In this document: piece after piece, positions 1 to 10,159 of the stretch | Layout: each line of letters opens with the position of its first letter | How positions within the stretch are numbered: the first letter of the stretch is position 1 | Origin: Azospirillum endophyticum | GTDB taxonomy: Bacteria; Pseudomonadota; Alphaproteobacteria; Azospirillales; Azospirillaceae | Assembly (NCBI RefSeq): GCF_016595245.1 | Contig: NZ_JAENHM010000004.1 | Coordinates: 20,029-69,890 of the forward strand | Reading direction: 5' to 3' | DNA length: 49,862 nt | Made by a program: the position numbers and the translations under genes | The notes under the pieces: generated by a model | What the model was told of the DNA's origin: nothing | What the model saw: only the letters and a program-made list of their open reading frames with translations | Database searches by the model: none

Positions 1-539
1 CCGCCGAAGGTGGCGCCATGGGCCTGCGAGCAATCCTCCAGCACCGCGACGCCATGCTGCCCGGCAATGGCCATGATGCGGTCGAGGGCGACAGGCTGGC
101 CGTACAGATGCACCGGAATGACGGCCTTGATCGGCTCCACCAGGCTGGCTCCCGCCGCCAGACGGCCGGCCAGCACCGCATCGAGCTGGTCGGGATCCAT
201 GCCGTAGAACTCGTCGGTATCCACGAGCACCGGGCGGGCGCCGGCCAGTTCGATGGCGGCCACCGTGGCGACGGCGGTGTGCGAGACGGTGACCACCGCA
301 TCGCCGGGTCCGACCCCCAATGCACGCAGGCCGAGCACGAGGGCGTCGGTGCCGTTGGCCACGCCGATGCCGTGGCCGACACTGTGGAAGGCGGCGAACT
401 CCTGTTCGAAGGCGGCAACCTCGCGTCCCAGGATGTACCATCCGCTCTCGAGCACGCGGGCGATCGCCTGATCGATGGCGGCGCGCTGGGCCAGATAGGC
501 GGCCTTGGGGTCAGTCTGCGGGATGGTGGTGCTGGACAT
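1..539 (-). CDS. DegT/DnrJ/EryC1 family sugar aminotransferase, N-terminal part (runs off window)
   Basis: Only the first 179 codons are in the window; the gene continues past base 1. The ATG at 539 starts a protein MSSTTIPQTDPKAAY... with the family's N-terminal pattern: an aromatic/Gly segment (SGWYILGREVAAFE), GVANGTDAL that contacts the PLP phosphate, TVSHTAVATVAA, PVLVDTD, and VIPVHLYGQPV followed by VLEDCSQAHGA. The catalytic lysine region is off the edge. These enzymes transfer an amino group from glutamate to a keto-sugar nucleotide. The gene directly upstream is a WxcM-type 3,4-ketoisomerase/N-acetyltransferase, so a FdtB/QdtB role (amination of dTDP-3-keto-6-deoxyhexose at C3) is the best inference. 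It is the third gene of a minus-strand operon, 148 bases after the wxcM-like stop. Confidence 0.85.
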   Translation of the reverse strand, partial: MSSTTIPQTDPKAAYLAQRAAIDQAIARVLESGWYILGREVAAFEQEFAAFHSVGHGIGVANGTDALVLGLRALGVGPGDAVVTVSHTAVATVAAIELAGARPVLVDTDEFYGMDPDQLDAVLAGRLAAGASLVEPIKAVIPVHLYGQPVALDRIMAIAGQHGVAVLEDCSQAHGATFG

Positions 540-687
540 GGGAGGACGCAAACCCTTCTTGGTGGAGCGTGCCCTGGACAGGCGCACCGTGCCGTTGCAC
601 AAGGGCGCCTGTGGCAGGATGGAACCGGCGGTCGCTTGTCGGCAGGCCTGTCCGGAGAAGATTGCGGCTGTCAGGACGGGGCTGCTG

Positions 688-1632
688 TCAGCGGGACCGT
701 GACGGCGGGCGATCCAAGGCAGCCAGGAAGGCATCGTAGTCCCGGATGTAGTCGTCCGCATCATAGTGATCGGAGGCGAAGACCAGCAGGACGGCGTCGG
801 ACGAATATTTGTACTGGACGCCCCAGATCATCGGCGGCATGTAGACCGCGATGTTGGGAGCGTCGAGACGGATTTCCTCGCGCCGGTGGCCGTCATCGAC
901 CATGACGGAACAGGACCCATGCGGGCAAATCAGGAACTGGTGGCAGATTCTGTGGGCATGCTGCCCGCGGACGTTGCTTCCGGGGACGTCGAAGACCATG
1001 AAGAAGCGATTGGGCGTGAAGGGCACATGCTGCCCGACCTCGCCCACCGTCAGATTGCCGCGCATGTCGCCGACCAGCGGCAGGGTGTGGATCGTGACAC
1101 CCGGCACGGAGCAGTCCCGCACCCCGGTCTGCAGAGCGGGGGTCAAGGGAGCGGGAGCATCCTGCACGGCATCCGCGTAATTGATGATGCGGGCCGGGTT
1201 GCCGGCGATGACGGCGTTGGCCGGCACGTCGCGCGTGACCACCGCACCGGCCCCGACCATGGCGTTGGCACCGATGCGCACGCCCGGCAGGATGGTGGCG
1301 TTGGCACCGATCGAGGCGCCGCGGGCCACCACGGTCTGGGCGAACTTCTCGGGATAGCTCTTGCTGCGCGGGAACGGATCGTTGGTGAAGGTGACGTTGG
1401 GTCCGACGAAGACGTCATCCTCCAGGCGCACGCCGTCCCACAGTTGCACGCCGCACTTAACCGTTACGCGGTCGCCCACGATCACGTCGTTTTCGACGAA
1501 GACATGATCGCAGATGTTGCAGTCGCGCCCGATCCGGGCTCCCGGCAGCACATGCGCGAACGCCCAGACGCGGCTGCCGGCCCCGATGTCGTCGGATTCA
1601 CACAAGCCTTGAGGATGGATGAAGACACTCAT
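688..1632 (-). CDS. WxcM/FdtD-like bifunctional sugar N-acetyltransferase / dTDP-4-keto-6-deoxyglucose 3,4-ketoisomerase
   Basis: 314 residues in two domains. Residues about 1-155 form a left-handed beta-helix acyltransferase, with hexapeptide turns such as IGRDCNICDHVFVENDVIVGD and GASIGANATILPGVRIG, ending NAVIAGNPARII. Residues about 175-305 are a cupin of the FdtA/QdtA/WxcM type (DMRGNLTVGEVGQHVPF, RGQHAHRICHQFLICPHGSC, PPMIWGVQY). Known fusions of this layout isomerise dTDP-4-keto-6-deoxyglucose to the 3-keto sugar and acetylate the 3-amino product, giving dTDP-Fuc3NAc or dTDP-Qui3NAc. The start overlaps the upstream glycosyltransferase stop by 4 bases (ATGA), so translation is probably coupled. 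The aminotransferase needed between the two half-reactions is the next gene; the dTDP-sugar substrate would come from rfbA/rfbB in this window. Which epimer is made cannot be read from sequence. Confidence 0.88.
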   Translation of the reverse strand: MSVFIHPQGLCESDDIGAGSRVWAFAHVLPGARIGRDCNICDHVFVENDVIVGDRVTVKCGVQLWDGVRLEDDVFVGPNVTFTNDPFPRSKSYPEKFAQTVVARGASIGANATILPGVRIGANAMVGAGAVVTRDVPANAVIAGNPARIINYADAVQDAPAPLTPALQTGVRDCSVPGVTIHTLPLVGDMRGNLTVGEVGQHVPFTPNRFFMVFDVPGSNVRGQHAHRICHQFLICPHGSCSVMVDDGHRREEIRLDAPNIAVYMPPMIWGVQYKYSSDAVLLVFASDHYDADDYIRDYDAFLAALDRPPSRSR

Positions 1633-2570
1633 TGCGGGGTTCCACCTGAAAAGCGTTCGCGCGACATCTCGATGCAGTTCGGTCGGTGCTTGGTGTTCTC
1701 GAAGGCTCGCCAGATGTAGGAGCCGAGCAGACCTAAGCCGAAAATATTCAAGGCCCCGAAGAACATGATGCTGAGCATGATCGGGGTGTAGCCGGAAATC
1801 TGGATCCAGCCAAGACTCCAGAACAGGAAAATGGCCGTTCCTATCACAAATGACGTTATGACGCCCAAAAGGCCGACGATGTTCAGCGTGATGATCGGTA
1901 GGTTCGAGAAGGCGAACATGCTGTCGGTCATATAGCGGAACTTGCGCCGGAAGGTCCAACCGCTCTTGCCTTCCTTGCGCGGAAGCCTGTGATAGGGAAT
2001 TTCTTGGCGACGGAAACCGATCCAGAGCAGAAGCCCGACCAGCGTGCTGTTGGATTCCTCCAGAGACAGCAGGCAGTCGCGGACCTTCTGGTTGCATCCG
2101 AACATGTCGACCCCGCCGCGCGGCATCTCGGGCTGGATGAAGCGGCAGTAGGTCGCCCAGAACAGGCGGGACAGGGCTTGGCTGAGCGCCGGATCGTCGC
2201 GTGAGGCGCGCACACCGAGCGTGACGTCCGCATTGTCCCGACGCAGGGTGGCGAACATTTCGCGCACAAGGTCTGGCGGTTCCTGGAGGTCGGCCGCCAT
2301 GACCGCAAAGAACGAGCCCTGCGCAGCCTTCAGCCCGGTGCGGATCGCTGCAAAGGAGCCGAAATTACGGGAGTGATTGATGAGTATCGCCGGGAACGGG
2401 GCATTGGCCAGACGGGTCGACAATTCCCGATAAGAGTTGTCCGGGCTGCCATCGACCACAAAGATAGCTTCGAGCAGCCCATCCAAATCCCTGTTCAGGT
2501 TCGTAATGGCGTCAACAAGTTCTTGAATTGTTTTTTCATTATTGTAAACTGGAATTATCAATGAATACAT
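1629..2570 (-). CDS. GT2 family glycosyltransferase, DPM1/GtrB-like, membrane-anchored
   Basis: 313 residues. The N-terminal GT-A fold is clear: YSLIIPVYNNEKTI at the start, VVDGSPDNS, NHSRNFGSFAAIRTGL, and the DXD-containing MAADLQEPPDLV. Two predicted membrane helices lie at about residues 230-255 and 265-290, after a KSGWTFRRKFRYMTDSMF amphipathic stretch typical of GtrB/DPM1-type enzymes that charge polyprenyl phosphate. It is the first gene of the minus-strand operon with the wxcM-like and degT-like genes. A polyprenyl-phosphate-linked donor or a direct transferase role for the 3-acetamido sugar are both possible. The upstream sequence is AT-richer than the gene. Confidence 0.85.
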   Translation of the reverse strand: MYSLIIPVYNNEKTIQELVDAITNLNRDLDGLLEAIFVVDGSPDNSYRELSTRLANAPFPAILINHSRNFGSFAAIRTGLKAAQGSFFAVMAADLQEPPDLVREMFATLRRDNADVTLGVRASRDDPALSQALSRLFWATYCRFIQPEMPRGGVDMFGCNQKVRDCLLSLEESNSTLVGLLLWIGFRRQEIPYHRLPRKEGKSGWTFRRKFRYMTDSMFAFSNLPIITLNIVGLLGVITSFVIGTAIFLFWSLGWIQISGYTPIMLSIMFFGALNIFGLGLLGSYIWRAFENTKHRPNCIEMSRERFSGGTPQ

Positions 2571-3085
2571 GCTACAATCCAGTCACTAACAATCTTTTTC
2601 TGCGCTCCTTTTGTGGAGCATTGCCAATGCCAGCGTTTAGAGCCCGCACAGGCTTGTAACATGCAAAAGGTTCGAAGTACATCCGTAACTGCTTCCGGAG
2701 CGGGCGTTCATACTCCTTCGGCATGACGGCCAAGGGGTTTATGTGCTTTTCGGCGGGTATACCGCCAAGCTGTCTTGGGGGACGCCGCGCAACGAATCCG
2801 GGCCGCCCGCTCATGCAAATGTCAGGCTCAGCGCTTCCCCATCAGTTTCACAAGAATGGTCCTGTGGCCGGCCACAGTGTCTCTCTGCCATCGGTTGATG
2901 AGCATGGTCTGGAGCGGCTTGGGAGCAGAAAGAGGTGGCCGCTGGCTCTCGGATCGCTTGGTCATCGTGTCGCAGGGGCAACCCCTAATTCTTATAAGAA
3001 TATTTCTATAAATGGACAGGTTATGATTGCTACCATTTGGCAATGCAAGTTATCTGTAGAGTTGTGGCGAATTCTGGAGGTTGGT
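2571..3085. other. Divergent, AT-richer intergenic region with possible sulfotransferase-like remnant
   Basis: 515 bases separate the minus-strand glycosyltransferase from the plus-strand acyltransferase. No gene has a good ribosome site here. On the minus strand, bases 2572-2814 are open and end in a stretch reading EYERPLRKQLRMYFEP, which resembles the C-terminal helix of some sulfotransferases (L..YF.P). It has no recognisable upstream part, so at most it is a degraded tail. The segment 2990-3070 is clearly AT-rich and may contain the acyltransferase promoter. Confidence 0.35.
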
Positions 3086-4207
3086 GTGTCCTCGCCGTTT
3101 AGTCGCTCGATCCAAGCTCTACGAGGGATTGCCTCCTCGTGGGTCGTTCTTTCCCATATCCTGGTCAACGCGGGCGGTCTGTCGTCCGACTGGCTGTGGG
3201 TCGGATTTGCCAAGGCCATGGAGCCTCTGGCAGTTGCCGGCGTGGATTTGTTCTTCGTCATCAGCGGGGCCATCATGGTCATGGTGACCAGCCGGCCGAA
3301 GCACTCCACGGCCATCGGGGAGGCAGCCGACTTCGCGTTCCGGAGGATCTTCCGGGTCTACCCTCTATACCTTCTCACACTCGCCGTTACGGCCACCGTT
3401 TTCTTCCGGGTCCAGGGGGCCTGGGCTCCCGAAGTCGGCAACCTCCTTGGCATCGCGACCCTGATCGATGGACCCGGGCTGGCGCATCCCGTTGCTTGGA
3501 CACTCATTTTCGAGGTGCGGTTCTATCTGGTCGTGGCGCTCCTCCTGCTGATCGACCGCTGGCACATGGAGTGGCTCTTCATGGGCTGGATGGCCCTCCA
3601 GACGGCAGCTGTTCTCGCTGCCTTAATGGGGTGGATCCCCACGACCTTCTGGACGATGCCCTTCATGATCGAGTTCGTGCTGGGCGCCGCCGCCGGTCTC
3701 CTGATCGTCAAGGGAAAGCAGGGGGGGGCCACGCTCAGCCTGATGGTGGGCGCCGCATGGATCGTTGCCGGCTACTCGCTGGTCTTGCTGGACGGCCCCT
3801 CGATGGCTCCCTATAGGGCCATCCTCTTCGCGGCTCCCTGTGCGCTCCTGCTGTATGGCATTGTGACGAAGGAACGTGACGGGAAGCTGCGCGTCCCGAA
3901 ATCGATGAACACCATCGGTGATGCGTCCTACTCGATCTACCTGTGGCATTACCCGATCCTGGTGCTGATCGTTTCCTCCTGGACTCTCAAGGGGACCAGC
4001 AGCGGCAGCTTTCTGTACACGGTCACTGTGCTAGCGGTCACCGCGGTGGTGTCTGGGCTTAGTTATTACTGGTTCGAACGTCCGGCCGTCCGAGCCGGAC
4101 AGGGGGCATATCGGTGGCTGTCCAGGCTCTGTTCCCAGAGGCAGGCAGCATCGGCTGTCGTTTCCGTCGAGGAGGATTTGACGCCTTCCAGGAAGCGCTC
4201 CATGTGA
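3086..4207 (+). CDS. Acyltransferase 3 (OafA/YrhL-type) membrane O-acyltransferase
   Basis: 373 residues from the GTG at 3086, chosen because GGAGG at 3076-3080 sits 5 bases upstream and the protein then begins directly with the family motif SRSIQALRGIASSWVVLSH. An ATG further upstream would add a non-homologous AT-rich leader. The family usually has about ten membrane helices, and hydrophobic segments run through the protein (for example VAGVDLFFVISGAIMVM and the final TVTVLAVTAVVSGLSYYWFERP). The conserved H of VVLSH and the R of the ALRG motif are present. No SGNH domain is attached. Such proteins add acetyl or similar groups to sugars of O-antigen or exopolysaccharide in the inner membrane. 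The acceptor is unknown; context says surface polysaccharide. Confidence 0.9.
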   Translation: MSSPFSRSIQALRGIASSWVVLSHILVNAGGLSSDWLWVGFAKAMEPLAVAGVDLFFVISGAIMVMVTSRPKHSTAIGEAADFAFRRIFRVYPLYLLTLAVTATVFFRVQGAWAPEVGNLLGIATLIDGPGLAHPVAWTLIFEVRFYLVVALLLLIDRWHMEWLFMGWMALQTAAVLAALMGWIPTTFWTMPFMIEFVLGAAAGLLIVKGKQGGATLSLMVGAAWIVAGYSLVLLDGPSMAPYRAILFAAPCALLLYGIVTKERDGKLRVPKSMNTIGDASYSIYLWHYPILVLIVSSWTLKGTSSGSFLYTVTVLAVTAVVSGLSYYWFERPAVRAGQGAYRWLSRLCSQRQAASAVVSVEEDLTPSRKRSM

Positions 4208-4417
4208 ATGCGCTCATGGCGTCCATTCGGACCTGGCCGGTGCCGCCGGCCTGTCCGGCACGGTACAGCGAGGCTGTTCACAAGGTGGTAACGCGGCGGA
4301 AGCCGGCATCCTCTCCGACCTCTCCGGAAGTCCTTGTTCTAAGCCGGAAAACCAGATGCCGGGAGCTTTGGACACGCTACTTTCAAGGGGATGCGTGCCA
4401 ACGACGACGAGCGGACC

Positions 4418-5419
4418 ATGACCACGAGCGAGAACGAGACCGTATTGGTGACCGGCGGCGCCGGCTATATCGGCTCCCATGTGGTGCTGGCGCTGCGCGA
4501 CCAGGGGCGGGCCGTCGTGGTGCTGGACGATCTGTCCACCGGCCGGCGCTCGGCGATCCCGGACGGCACGGCCCTGGTCGAGGGCGACGTCGGCGACAAG
4601 GCGCTGCTGGCCGAGACCTTCGCCCGCCACGGCATCGGCACTGTCTTGCATTTCGCCGGCAGCATCGTCGTCCCGGAATCGGTGGAGCGGCCCCTCGCCT
4701 ACTACCGCAACAACACGGTCAAGAGCCACGCCCTGATCGAGGCCTGCGTCGAGGCCGGGATCGGCCGTTTCATCTTCTCCTCCACCGCCGCCGTCTACGG
4801 CATGCCCGACCGGCTGCCGATCGACGAACAGACACCGACCAAGCCGATCAACCCCTACGGCTCCTCCAAGCTGATGACGGAGTGGATGCTGCGCGACAGC
4901 GCGGCGGCGCATGATCTGCGTTATGTGGCGCTGCGCTATTTCAACGTCGCCGGAGCCGACCCGCAGGGTCGGTCCGGCCAGGTTTCGAAGGTCGCCACCC
5001 ACCTGATCAAGATCGCCGCCCAGACCGTCACCGGCCAGCGAGCGGAGCTGCAGATCTACGGTGACGACTACGACACGGCCGATGGCACCTGCGTGCGCGA
5101 CTATATCCATGTCAGCGATCTCGCCGACGCCCATGTCGCGGCGCTTCGCCATTTGGAGGCGGGCGGCGCCTCGGAGGTGCTGAATTGCGGCTACGGCCGC
5201 GGCTATTCGGTGCGCGAGGTGCTGGCGATGGTGGAGCGGGTCACCGGCAAGCCGCTGCCCATGCGCATCGGCCCGCGCCGCGCCGGCGATCCCCCGGCCC
5301 TGGTGGCGGGGGTGGAGCGGATCGGCCGCACGCTCGACTGGACCCCGCGCCACGCCGAGCTGGAGACCATCGTCGCCTCGGCGCTCGCCTGGGAAGAGCG
5401 GCTGGTCCGCCAGGGCTGA
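4418..5419 (+). CDS. galE: UDP-glucose 4-epimerase
   Basis: 333 residues, an extended SDR. NAD-binding GGAGYIGSH is near the N-terminus, followed by VLDDLSTGRRSA, FSSTAAVYG, and the catalytic pair in YGSSKLMTEW (Tyr-x3-Lys). GalE features follow: LRYFNVAGADPQG, GDDYDTADGTCVRDYIHVSDLADAH and VLNCGYGRGYSV. It interconverts UDP-glucose and UDP-galactose. The ATG at 4418 is preferred because it starts a normal GalE N-terminus; an in-frame ATG at 4391 has an AAGGGG touching it, too close to act as a usual ribosome site. The gene is followed within 20 bases by a strong terminator, so the transcript ends here. Confidence 0.93.
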   Translation: MTTSENETVLVTGGAGYIGSHVVLALRDQGRAVVVLDDLSTGRRSAIPDGTALVEGDVGDKALLAETFARHGIGTVLHFAGSIVVPESVERPLAYYRNNTVKSHALIEACVEAGIGRFIFSSTAAVYGMPDRLPIDEQTPTKPINPYGSSKLMTEWMLRDSAAAHDLRYVALRYFNVAGADPQGRSGQVSKVATHLIKIAAQTVTGQRAELQIYGDDYDTADGTCVRDYIHVSDLADAHVAALRHLEAGGASEVLNCGYGRGYSVREVLAMVERVTGKPLPMRIGPRRAGDPPALVAGVERIGRTLDWTPRHAELETIVASALAWEERLVRQG

Positions 5420-5434
5420 GGTCGCTGGGCCAAG

Positions 5435-5471
5435 AAAAAGGGCGCCGGTCCAAAAGGCCGGCGCCCTTTTT
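5435..5471. terminator. Bidirectional rho-independent terminator between convergent genes
   Basis: A perfect 9-bp GC stem (GGGCGCCGG at 5440-5448 with CCGGCGCCC at 5458-5466) is flanked by AAAAA on the left and TTTTT on the right, with a 9-base loop. It gives a U-tract in both directions, fitting its place between galE (plus) and the minus-strand decarboxylase-like gene that stops at 5487. Confidence 0.93.
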
Positions 5472-5486
5472 CACGGACGGTTTCCG

Positions 5487-6524
<1,038 letters not shown>

Positions 6525-6583
6525 CGCGGCAGGAGGGCCGCCCGATCCTCTGTCTTCGGCCCTTTGTCTTCAGCCCTTGGTCT

Positions 6584-7447
6584 TTAGCCTAGCAGTCCGA
6601 GCAGGTAGCGCCCGTAGTCGTTCTTCTTCAGCGGTTCGGCCAGTCGGCCCACCTGCTCGGCGTCGATCCAGCCGGAGGTGTAGGCGATCTCCTCCGGGCA
6701 GGCGATCTGCAGGCCCTGGCGATGCTGGATGGTGCGGACGAACTCCGCCGCTTCCAGCAGGCTGTCATGGGTGCCGGTGTCGAACCAGCCATAGCCACGG
6801 CCCATCTGCTCGACCGACAACCGGCCCTGATCCAGATAGGCGGCGTTGACCGAGGTGATCTCCAGCTCGCCCCTGGCCGACGGCTTCACGGCCGCGGCGA
6901 TGTCCAGTACGTCGTTGTCGTAGAAATAGAGGCCGGTCACCGCCCATTTGGAGCGCGGCTGGACCGGCTTCTCCTCAATGCTCAGCGCCCGGCCCTGGCC
7001 GTCGAATTCCACCACGCCGTAACGTTCGGGGTCGCGCACGGCATAGGCGAAGACGCTGGCGCCATCCGCCTTCTCGCCGGCGGCGCGCAGGATGTTGGTC
7101 AGGCCGTGGCCGTAGAAGATGTTGTCGCCGAGAACGAGCGCGCAAGGATCGTTGCCGACGAAGGCGCGGCCGATGATGAAGGCCTGGGCCAGCCCGTCGG
7201 GCGAGGGCTGGATGGCGTAGGTCAGGTTCAGGCCCCACTGCGATCCGTCGCCCAGCACCGTCTGGAACAGCGGCTGGTCGTGCGGCGTGGTGATGACCAG
7301 GATGTCGCGGATGCCCGCCAGCATCAGGGTGCTGAGCGGGAAATAGATCATCGGCTTGTCGTAGATCGGCAGCAACTGCTTGCTGATCGCCCGCGTTACC
7401 GGGTAGAGCCGGGTGCCGGACCCGCCGGCCAGGATGATGCCCTTCAT
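6584..7447 (-). CDS. rfbA: Glucose-1-phosphate thymidylyltransferase
   Basis: 287 residues, the normal RmlA length. It starts [18 protein letters not shown], the nucleotidyltransferase signature, and continues with [34 protein letters not shown] (catalytic Asp region), [17 protein letters not shown] and [10 protein letters not shown]. It makes dTDP-glucose from dTTP and glucose-1-phosphate, the first step to dTDP-rhamnose and to the 3-acetamido sugar of the left-hand operon. The ATG at 7447 lies 11 bases after the rfbD stop, and GAGGA precedes it. The order rfbC-rfbB-rfbD-rfbA on the minus strand indicates one operon. Confidence 0.96.
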   Translation of the reverse strand: MKGIILAGGSGTRLYPVTRAISKQLLPIYDKPMIYFPLSTLMLAGIRDILVITTPHDQPLFQTVLGDGSQWGLNLTYAIQPSPDGLAQAFIIGRAFVGNDPCALVLGDNIFYGHGLTNILRAAGEKADGASVFAYAVRDPERYGVVEFDGQGRALSIEEKPVQPRSKWAVTGLYFYDNDVLDIAAAVKPSARGELEITSVNAAYLDQGRLSVEQMGRGYGWFDTGTHDSLLEAAEFVRTIQHRQGLQIACPEEIAYTSGWIDAEQVGRLAEPLKKNDYGRYLLGLLG

Positions 7448-7458
7448 GGTCTTCGTCC

Positions 7459-8349
7459 TCACGCCTGCGGCGGGTTGGTGAACAGCTCGTCGATCACGCG
7501 GTCCAGGCTTTCCTGCCACGGCGGGCAGGAGACGCCGAGCATCTGCTTGGCGCGGCTGCAGTCCAGCCGCGAATTGGCCGGGCGGCGCGCCGGGGTCGGA
7601 TAGTCGGCGGTGCCGATGGCGGTCAGGCGCGGCCGCTTGCCGGTGCGCTCTTCCAGCCGCCGGAAGATATGCTCGGCGAAATCATGCCAGGTGGTGTAGC
7701 CGCTGCCGGTCAGGTGGTAGGTGCCCCAGGCGGCGGCGCCGGTCTTTTCAATCGTCCCGGCGATCTGCACGATGGCGGCGGCGAGGTCGGCGGCGGCGGT
7801 GGGGGAGCCGTGCTGGTCGGAGACCACCCGCATCTCCTCGCGCTCCGGGCCCAAGCGCAGCATCGTCTTGACGAAGTTGTTGCCGTAGGCGCTGTAGACC
7901 CAGGAGGTGCGCAGGATGACGTGTTCAGGCGTCGCCGCGCGCACCGCCTCCTCGCCCGCCGCCTTGCTGGCGCCATAGACGCCCAGCGGGTTGATCGGGT
8001 CGTCCTCGGTGTAGATGCCGTCCTTCGTCCCGTCGAACACATAGTCGGTCGAGACATGGATGAAGGGGATGCCGCGCGCGGCGCAGGCCGCCGCCATGGC
8101 GCCCGGCCCGTCGCGGTTGACGGCGAAGGACAGGTCGACCTCGCTCTCGGCCTTGTCGACGGCGGTGTGGGCGGTGGCGTTGACCAGCAGGTCGGGCGCG
8201 TGGGCGGCGACCGCCTTTTCCACGTCGCCCGGCCGGGTCACGTCGAACTCGGGATAGGGCAGGCCGACCACATCGGTGCCCGGCGCCCAGTTTGCCCGCA
8301 TCAGCTCGAAGCCGAGCTGGCCGTTGCTGCCGAGGACGAGGACCTTCAT
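7459..8349 (-). CDS. rfbD: dTDP-4-dehydrorhamnose reductase
   Basis: 296 residues, SDR fold. It begins [16 protein letters not shown] (NADPH-binding GxxGxxG) and shows the RmlD marks [37 protein letters not shown], the catalytic YGASKAAGE and [15 protein letters not shown]. It reduces dTDP-4-keto-L-rhamnose to dTDP-L-rhamnose, the last step of the pathway. Its start overlaps the rfbB stop by 4 bases (ATGA), indicating translational coupling. Confidence 0.96.
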   Translation of the reverse strand: MKVLVLGSNGQLGFELMRANWAPGTDVVGLPYPEFDVTRPGDVEKAVAAHAPDLLVNATAHTAVDKAESEVDLSFAVNRDGPGAMAAACAARGIPFIHVSTDYVFDGTKDGIYTEDDPINPLGVYGASKAAGEEAVRAATPEHVILRTSWVYSAYGNNFVKTMLRLGPEREEMRVVSDQHGSPTAAADLAAAIVQIAGTIEKTGAAAWGTYHLTGSGYTTWHDFAEHIFRRLEERTGKRPRLTAIGTADYPTPARRPANSRLDCSRAKQMLGVSCPPWQESLDRVIDELFTNPPQA

Positions 8350-9413
8350 TGGGCGGCCCCCTCTTCCTTGAGGCCGAGCCGTTCGCCCTGGTAGGAGCCG
8401 TTGAGGATGGCCTGCCACCAGTCGCGGTTCTCCAGATACCAGGCGACGGTCTTGCGCAGGCCGCTCTCGAAGGTCTCCTGCGGGGTCCAGCCCAGCTCGC
8501 GCTCGATCTTGCCGGCGTCGATGGCATAGCGCTTGTCATGGCCGGGGCGGTCGGTGACGAAGCTGATCAGGCGGTCGTGCGGGGCGCCGGCCGGGTCCAT
8601 CTCGTCGAGATGCGCGCAGATGGCCTGGACGACCTCCAGGTTGGTGCGCTCGTTGTGGCCGCCGATGTTGTAGCTCTCGCCGACCCGGCCCTTCTCCAGA
8701 ACCAGCCGCAGGGCGCGGGCATGGTCCTCGACATAGAGCCAGTCGCGGATGTTGTCGCCCTTGCCGTAGACCGGCAGTTTCTCGCCGGCCAGACCCTTGA
8801 GGATCATCAGCGGGATCAGCTTCTCCGGGAAATGGTAGGGGCCGTAATTGTTGGAGCAGTTGGTCAGCACCACCGGCAGCCCATAGGTCTCGTGCCAGGC
8901 GCGCACCAGATGGTCGCTCGACGCCTTGCTGGCCGAATAGGGCGAGTTGGGGCTGTAGGCGGTGGTCTCGGTGAAGAAGCCGTCATCGCCCAGCGTGCCG
9001 AACACCTCGTCGGTCGAGATGTGGTGGAAACGGAAGCGCTCCTTGCGCTCGGCCGGCAGCGCCGACCAGTAGCCACGCGCCGCTTCCAGCAGGCGGAAGG
9101 TGCCGACCACGTTGGTCTGGATGAACTCGCCCGGCCCGTCGATGGAACGGTCGACGTGGGATTCGGCGGCCAGATGCATGACCGCGTCGGGCTGGTGGGT
9201 GTCGAACACCCGCCTCAGCTCGGCGGCGTCGCAGATGTCGACTTGCTCGAAGGCGTAGCGCGGATTGCCTTCGGCCCCCGGCAGCGAGGACAGGTTGGCC
9301 GCATAGGTCAGCTTGTCGACGTTGACGACGAAGGCGTCGGTTTCGGCGAGAAGCTGGCGGACCACCGCCGAGCCGATGAAACCGGCGCCGCCGGTGACGA
9401 GAATGCGCGTCAT
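8346..9413 (-). CDS. rfbB: dTDP-glucose 4,6-dehydratase
   Basis: 355 residues starting [18 protein letters not shown]. RmlB features follow in order: [46 protein letters not shown] (catalytic Thr-Asp-Glu), [12 protein letters not shown] (Tyr-x3-Lys), [18 protein letters not shown] and the C-terminal [21 protein letters not shown]. It converts dTDP-glucose to dTDP-4-keto-6-deoxyglucose, the branch point between rhamnose (RfbC, RfbD) and the 3-amino sugar made by the WxcM/DegT pair at the left edge. The gene sits 84 bases after the rfbC stop. Confidence 0.97.
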   Translation of the reverse strand: MTRILVTGGAGFIGSAVVRQLLAETDAFVVNVDKLTYAANLSSLPGAEGNPRYAFEQVDICDAAELRRVFDTHQPDAVMHLAAESHVDRSIDGPGEFIQTNVVGTFRLLEAARGYWSALPAERKERFRFHHISTDEVFGTLGDDGFFTETTAYSPNSPYSASKASSDHLVRAWHETYGLPVVLTNCSNNYGPYHFPEKLIPLMILKGLAGEKLPVYGKGDNIRDWLYVEDHARALRLVLEKGRVGESYNIGGHNERTNLEVVQAICAHLDEMDPAGAPHDRLISFVTDRPGHDKRYAIDAGKIERELGWTPQETFESGLRKTVAWYLENRDWWQAILNGSYQGERLGLKEEGAAQ

Positions 9414-9497
9414 CAAATCACCCTGCCCCAACCATGCCGAAAATCGAAAAGCGGTCCGCCCTGGTAGCGTGGGGACCGTCCCCACTCCATAGCGCGG

Positions 9498-10049
9498 TCA
9501 GAACAAATCGCCAAGCCGGGCGAGGGTCGGATGCTTGTGATCCTTGTCCGACAGCCGCGCCTTGTCCGCCGGTACCGGCCAGTCGATGCCGAGGTCCGGG
9601 TCGTTCCACAGCAGGCCGCGGTCATGCTCGGGCGAATAATAGTTGGTCACCTTGTAGATGACCTCGGTGTCGGGCTCCAGCGTGCAGAAGCCGTGGGCGA
9701 AGCCGACCGGCACCAGGATCTGGTTCCACTCCGCCGCGCTGATCACCGCGCTGACATGGCGGCCGAAGGTGGGGGAGTCCTTCCGGATGTCGACCGCCAC
9801 GTCCAGGATGGCGCCGCGCACCACCCGCACCAGCTTGTCCTGGGCGAAGGGCGGCAGCTGGAAATGCAGGCCGCGCACCGTGCCGACCTCGGCCGACAGC
9901 GAGTGGTTGTCCTGCACGAAGTCGTAATGCAGCCCGGCCGCCTCGAAGGTCTTCTTGGTGTAGGTCTCCGAGAAGAAGCCGCGATGGTCACCGAACTTCT
10001 TCGGGCGGATGATCTTGATCTCGGGAATGTCGAGGGAAACGACGTCCAT
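9498..10049 (-). CDS. rfbC: dTDP-4-dehydrorhamnose 3,5-epimerase
   Basis: 183 residues, the usual RmlC length, cupin fold. Visible marks: PKKFGDHRGFFSETYTKK, FVQDNHSLSAEVGTVRGLHFQ (the catalytic His), VRVVRGAILDVAVDIRK (the Lys/Asp region), VPVGFAHGFCTLEPDTEVIYKV and the C-terminal DPDLGIDWP. It epimerises C3 and C5 of dTDP-4-keto-6-deoxyglucose. First of the four rml genes in the operon, 110 bases downstream of the glycosyltransferase stop. Confidence 0.96.
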   Translation of the reverse strand: MDVVSLDIPEIKIIRPKKFGDHRGFFSETYTKKTFEAAGLHYDFVQDNHSLSAEVGTVRGLHFQLPPFAQDKLVRVVRGAILDVAVDIRKDSPTFGRHVSAVISAAEWNQILVPVGFAHGFCTLEPDTEVIYKVTNYYSPEHDRGLLWNDPDLGIDWPVPADKARLSDKDHKHPTLARLGDLF

Positions 10050-10159
10050 GCTTCATCTCCGGCTGGCGGCCGGGCGGATCGGACGCCAGCGGCACGGTTT
10101 GGCAAACATTGGTGCGCAAGGGCAGGCGCAGGGACAGGCAGAAGGGCGGACGCCGGGGA

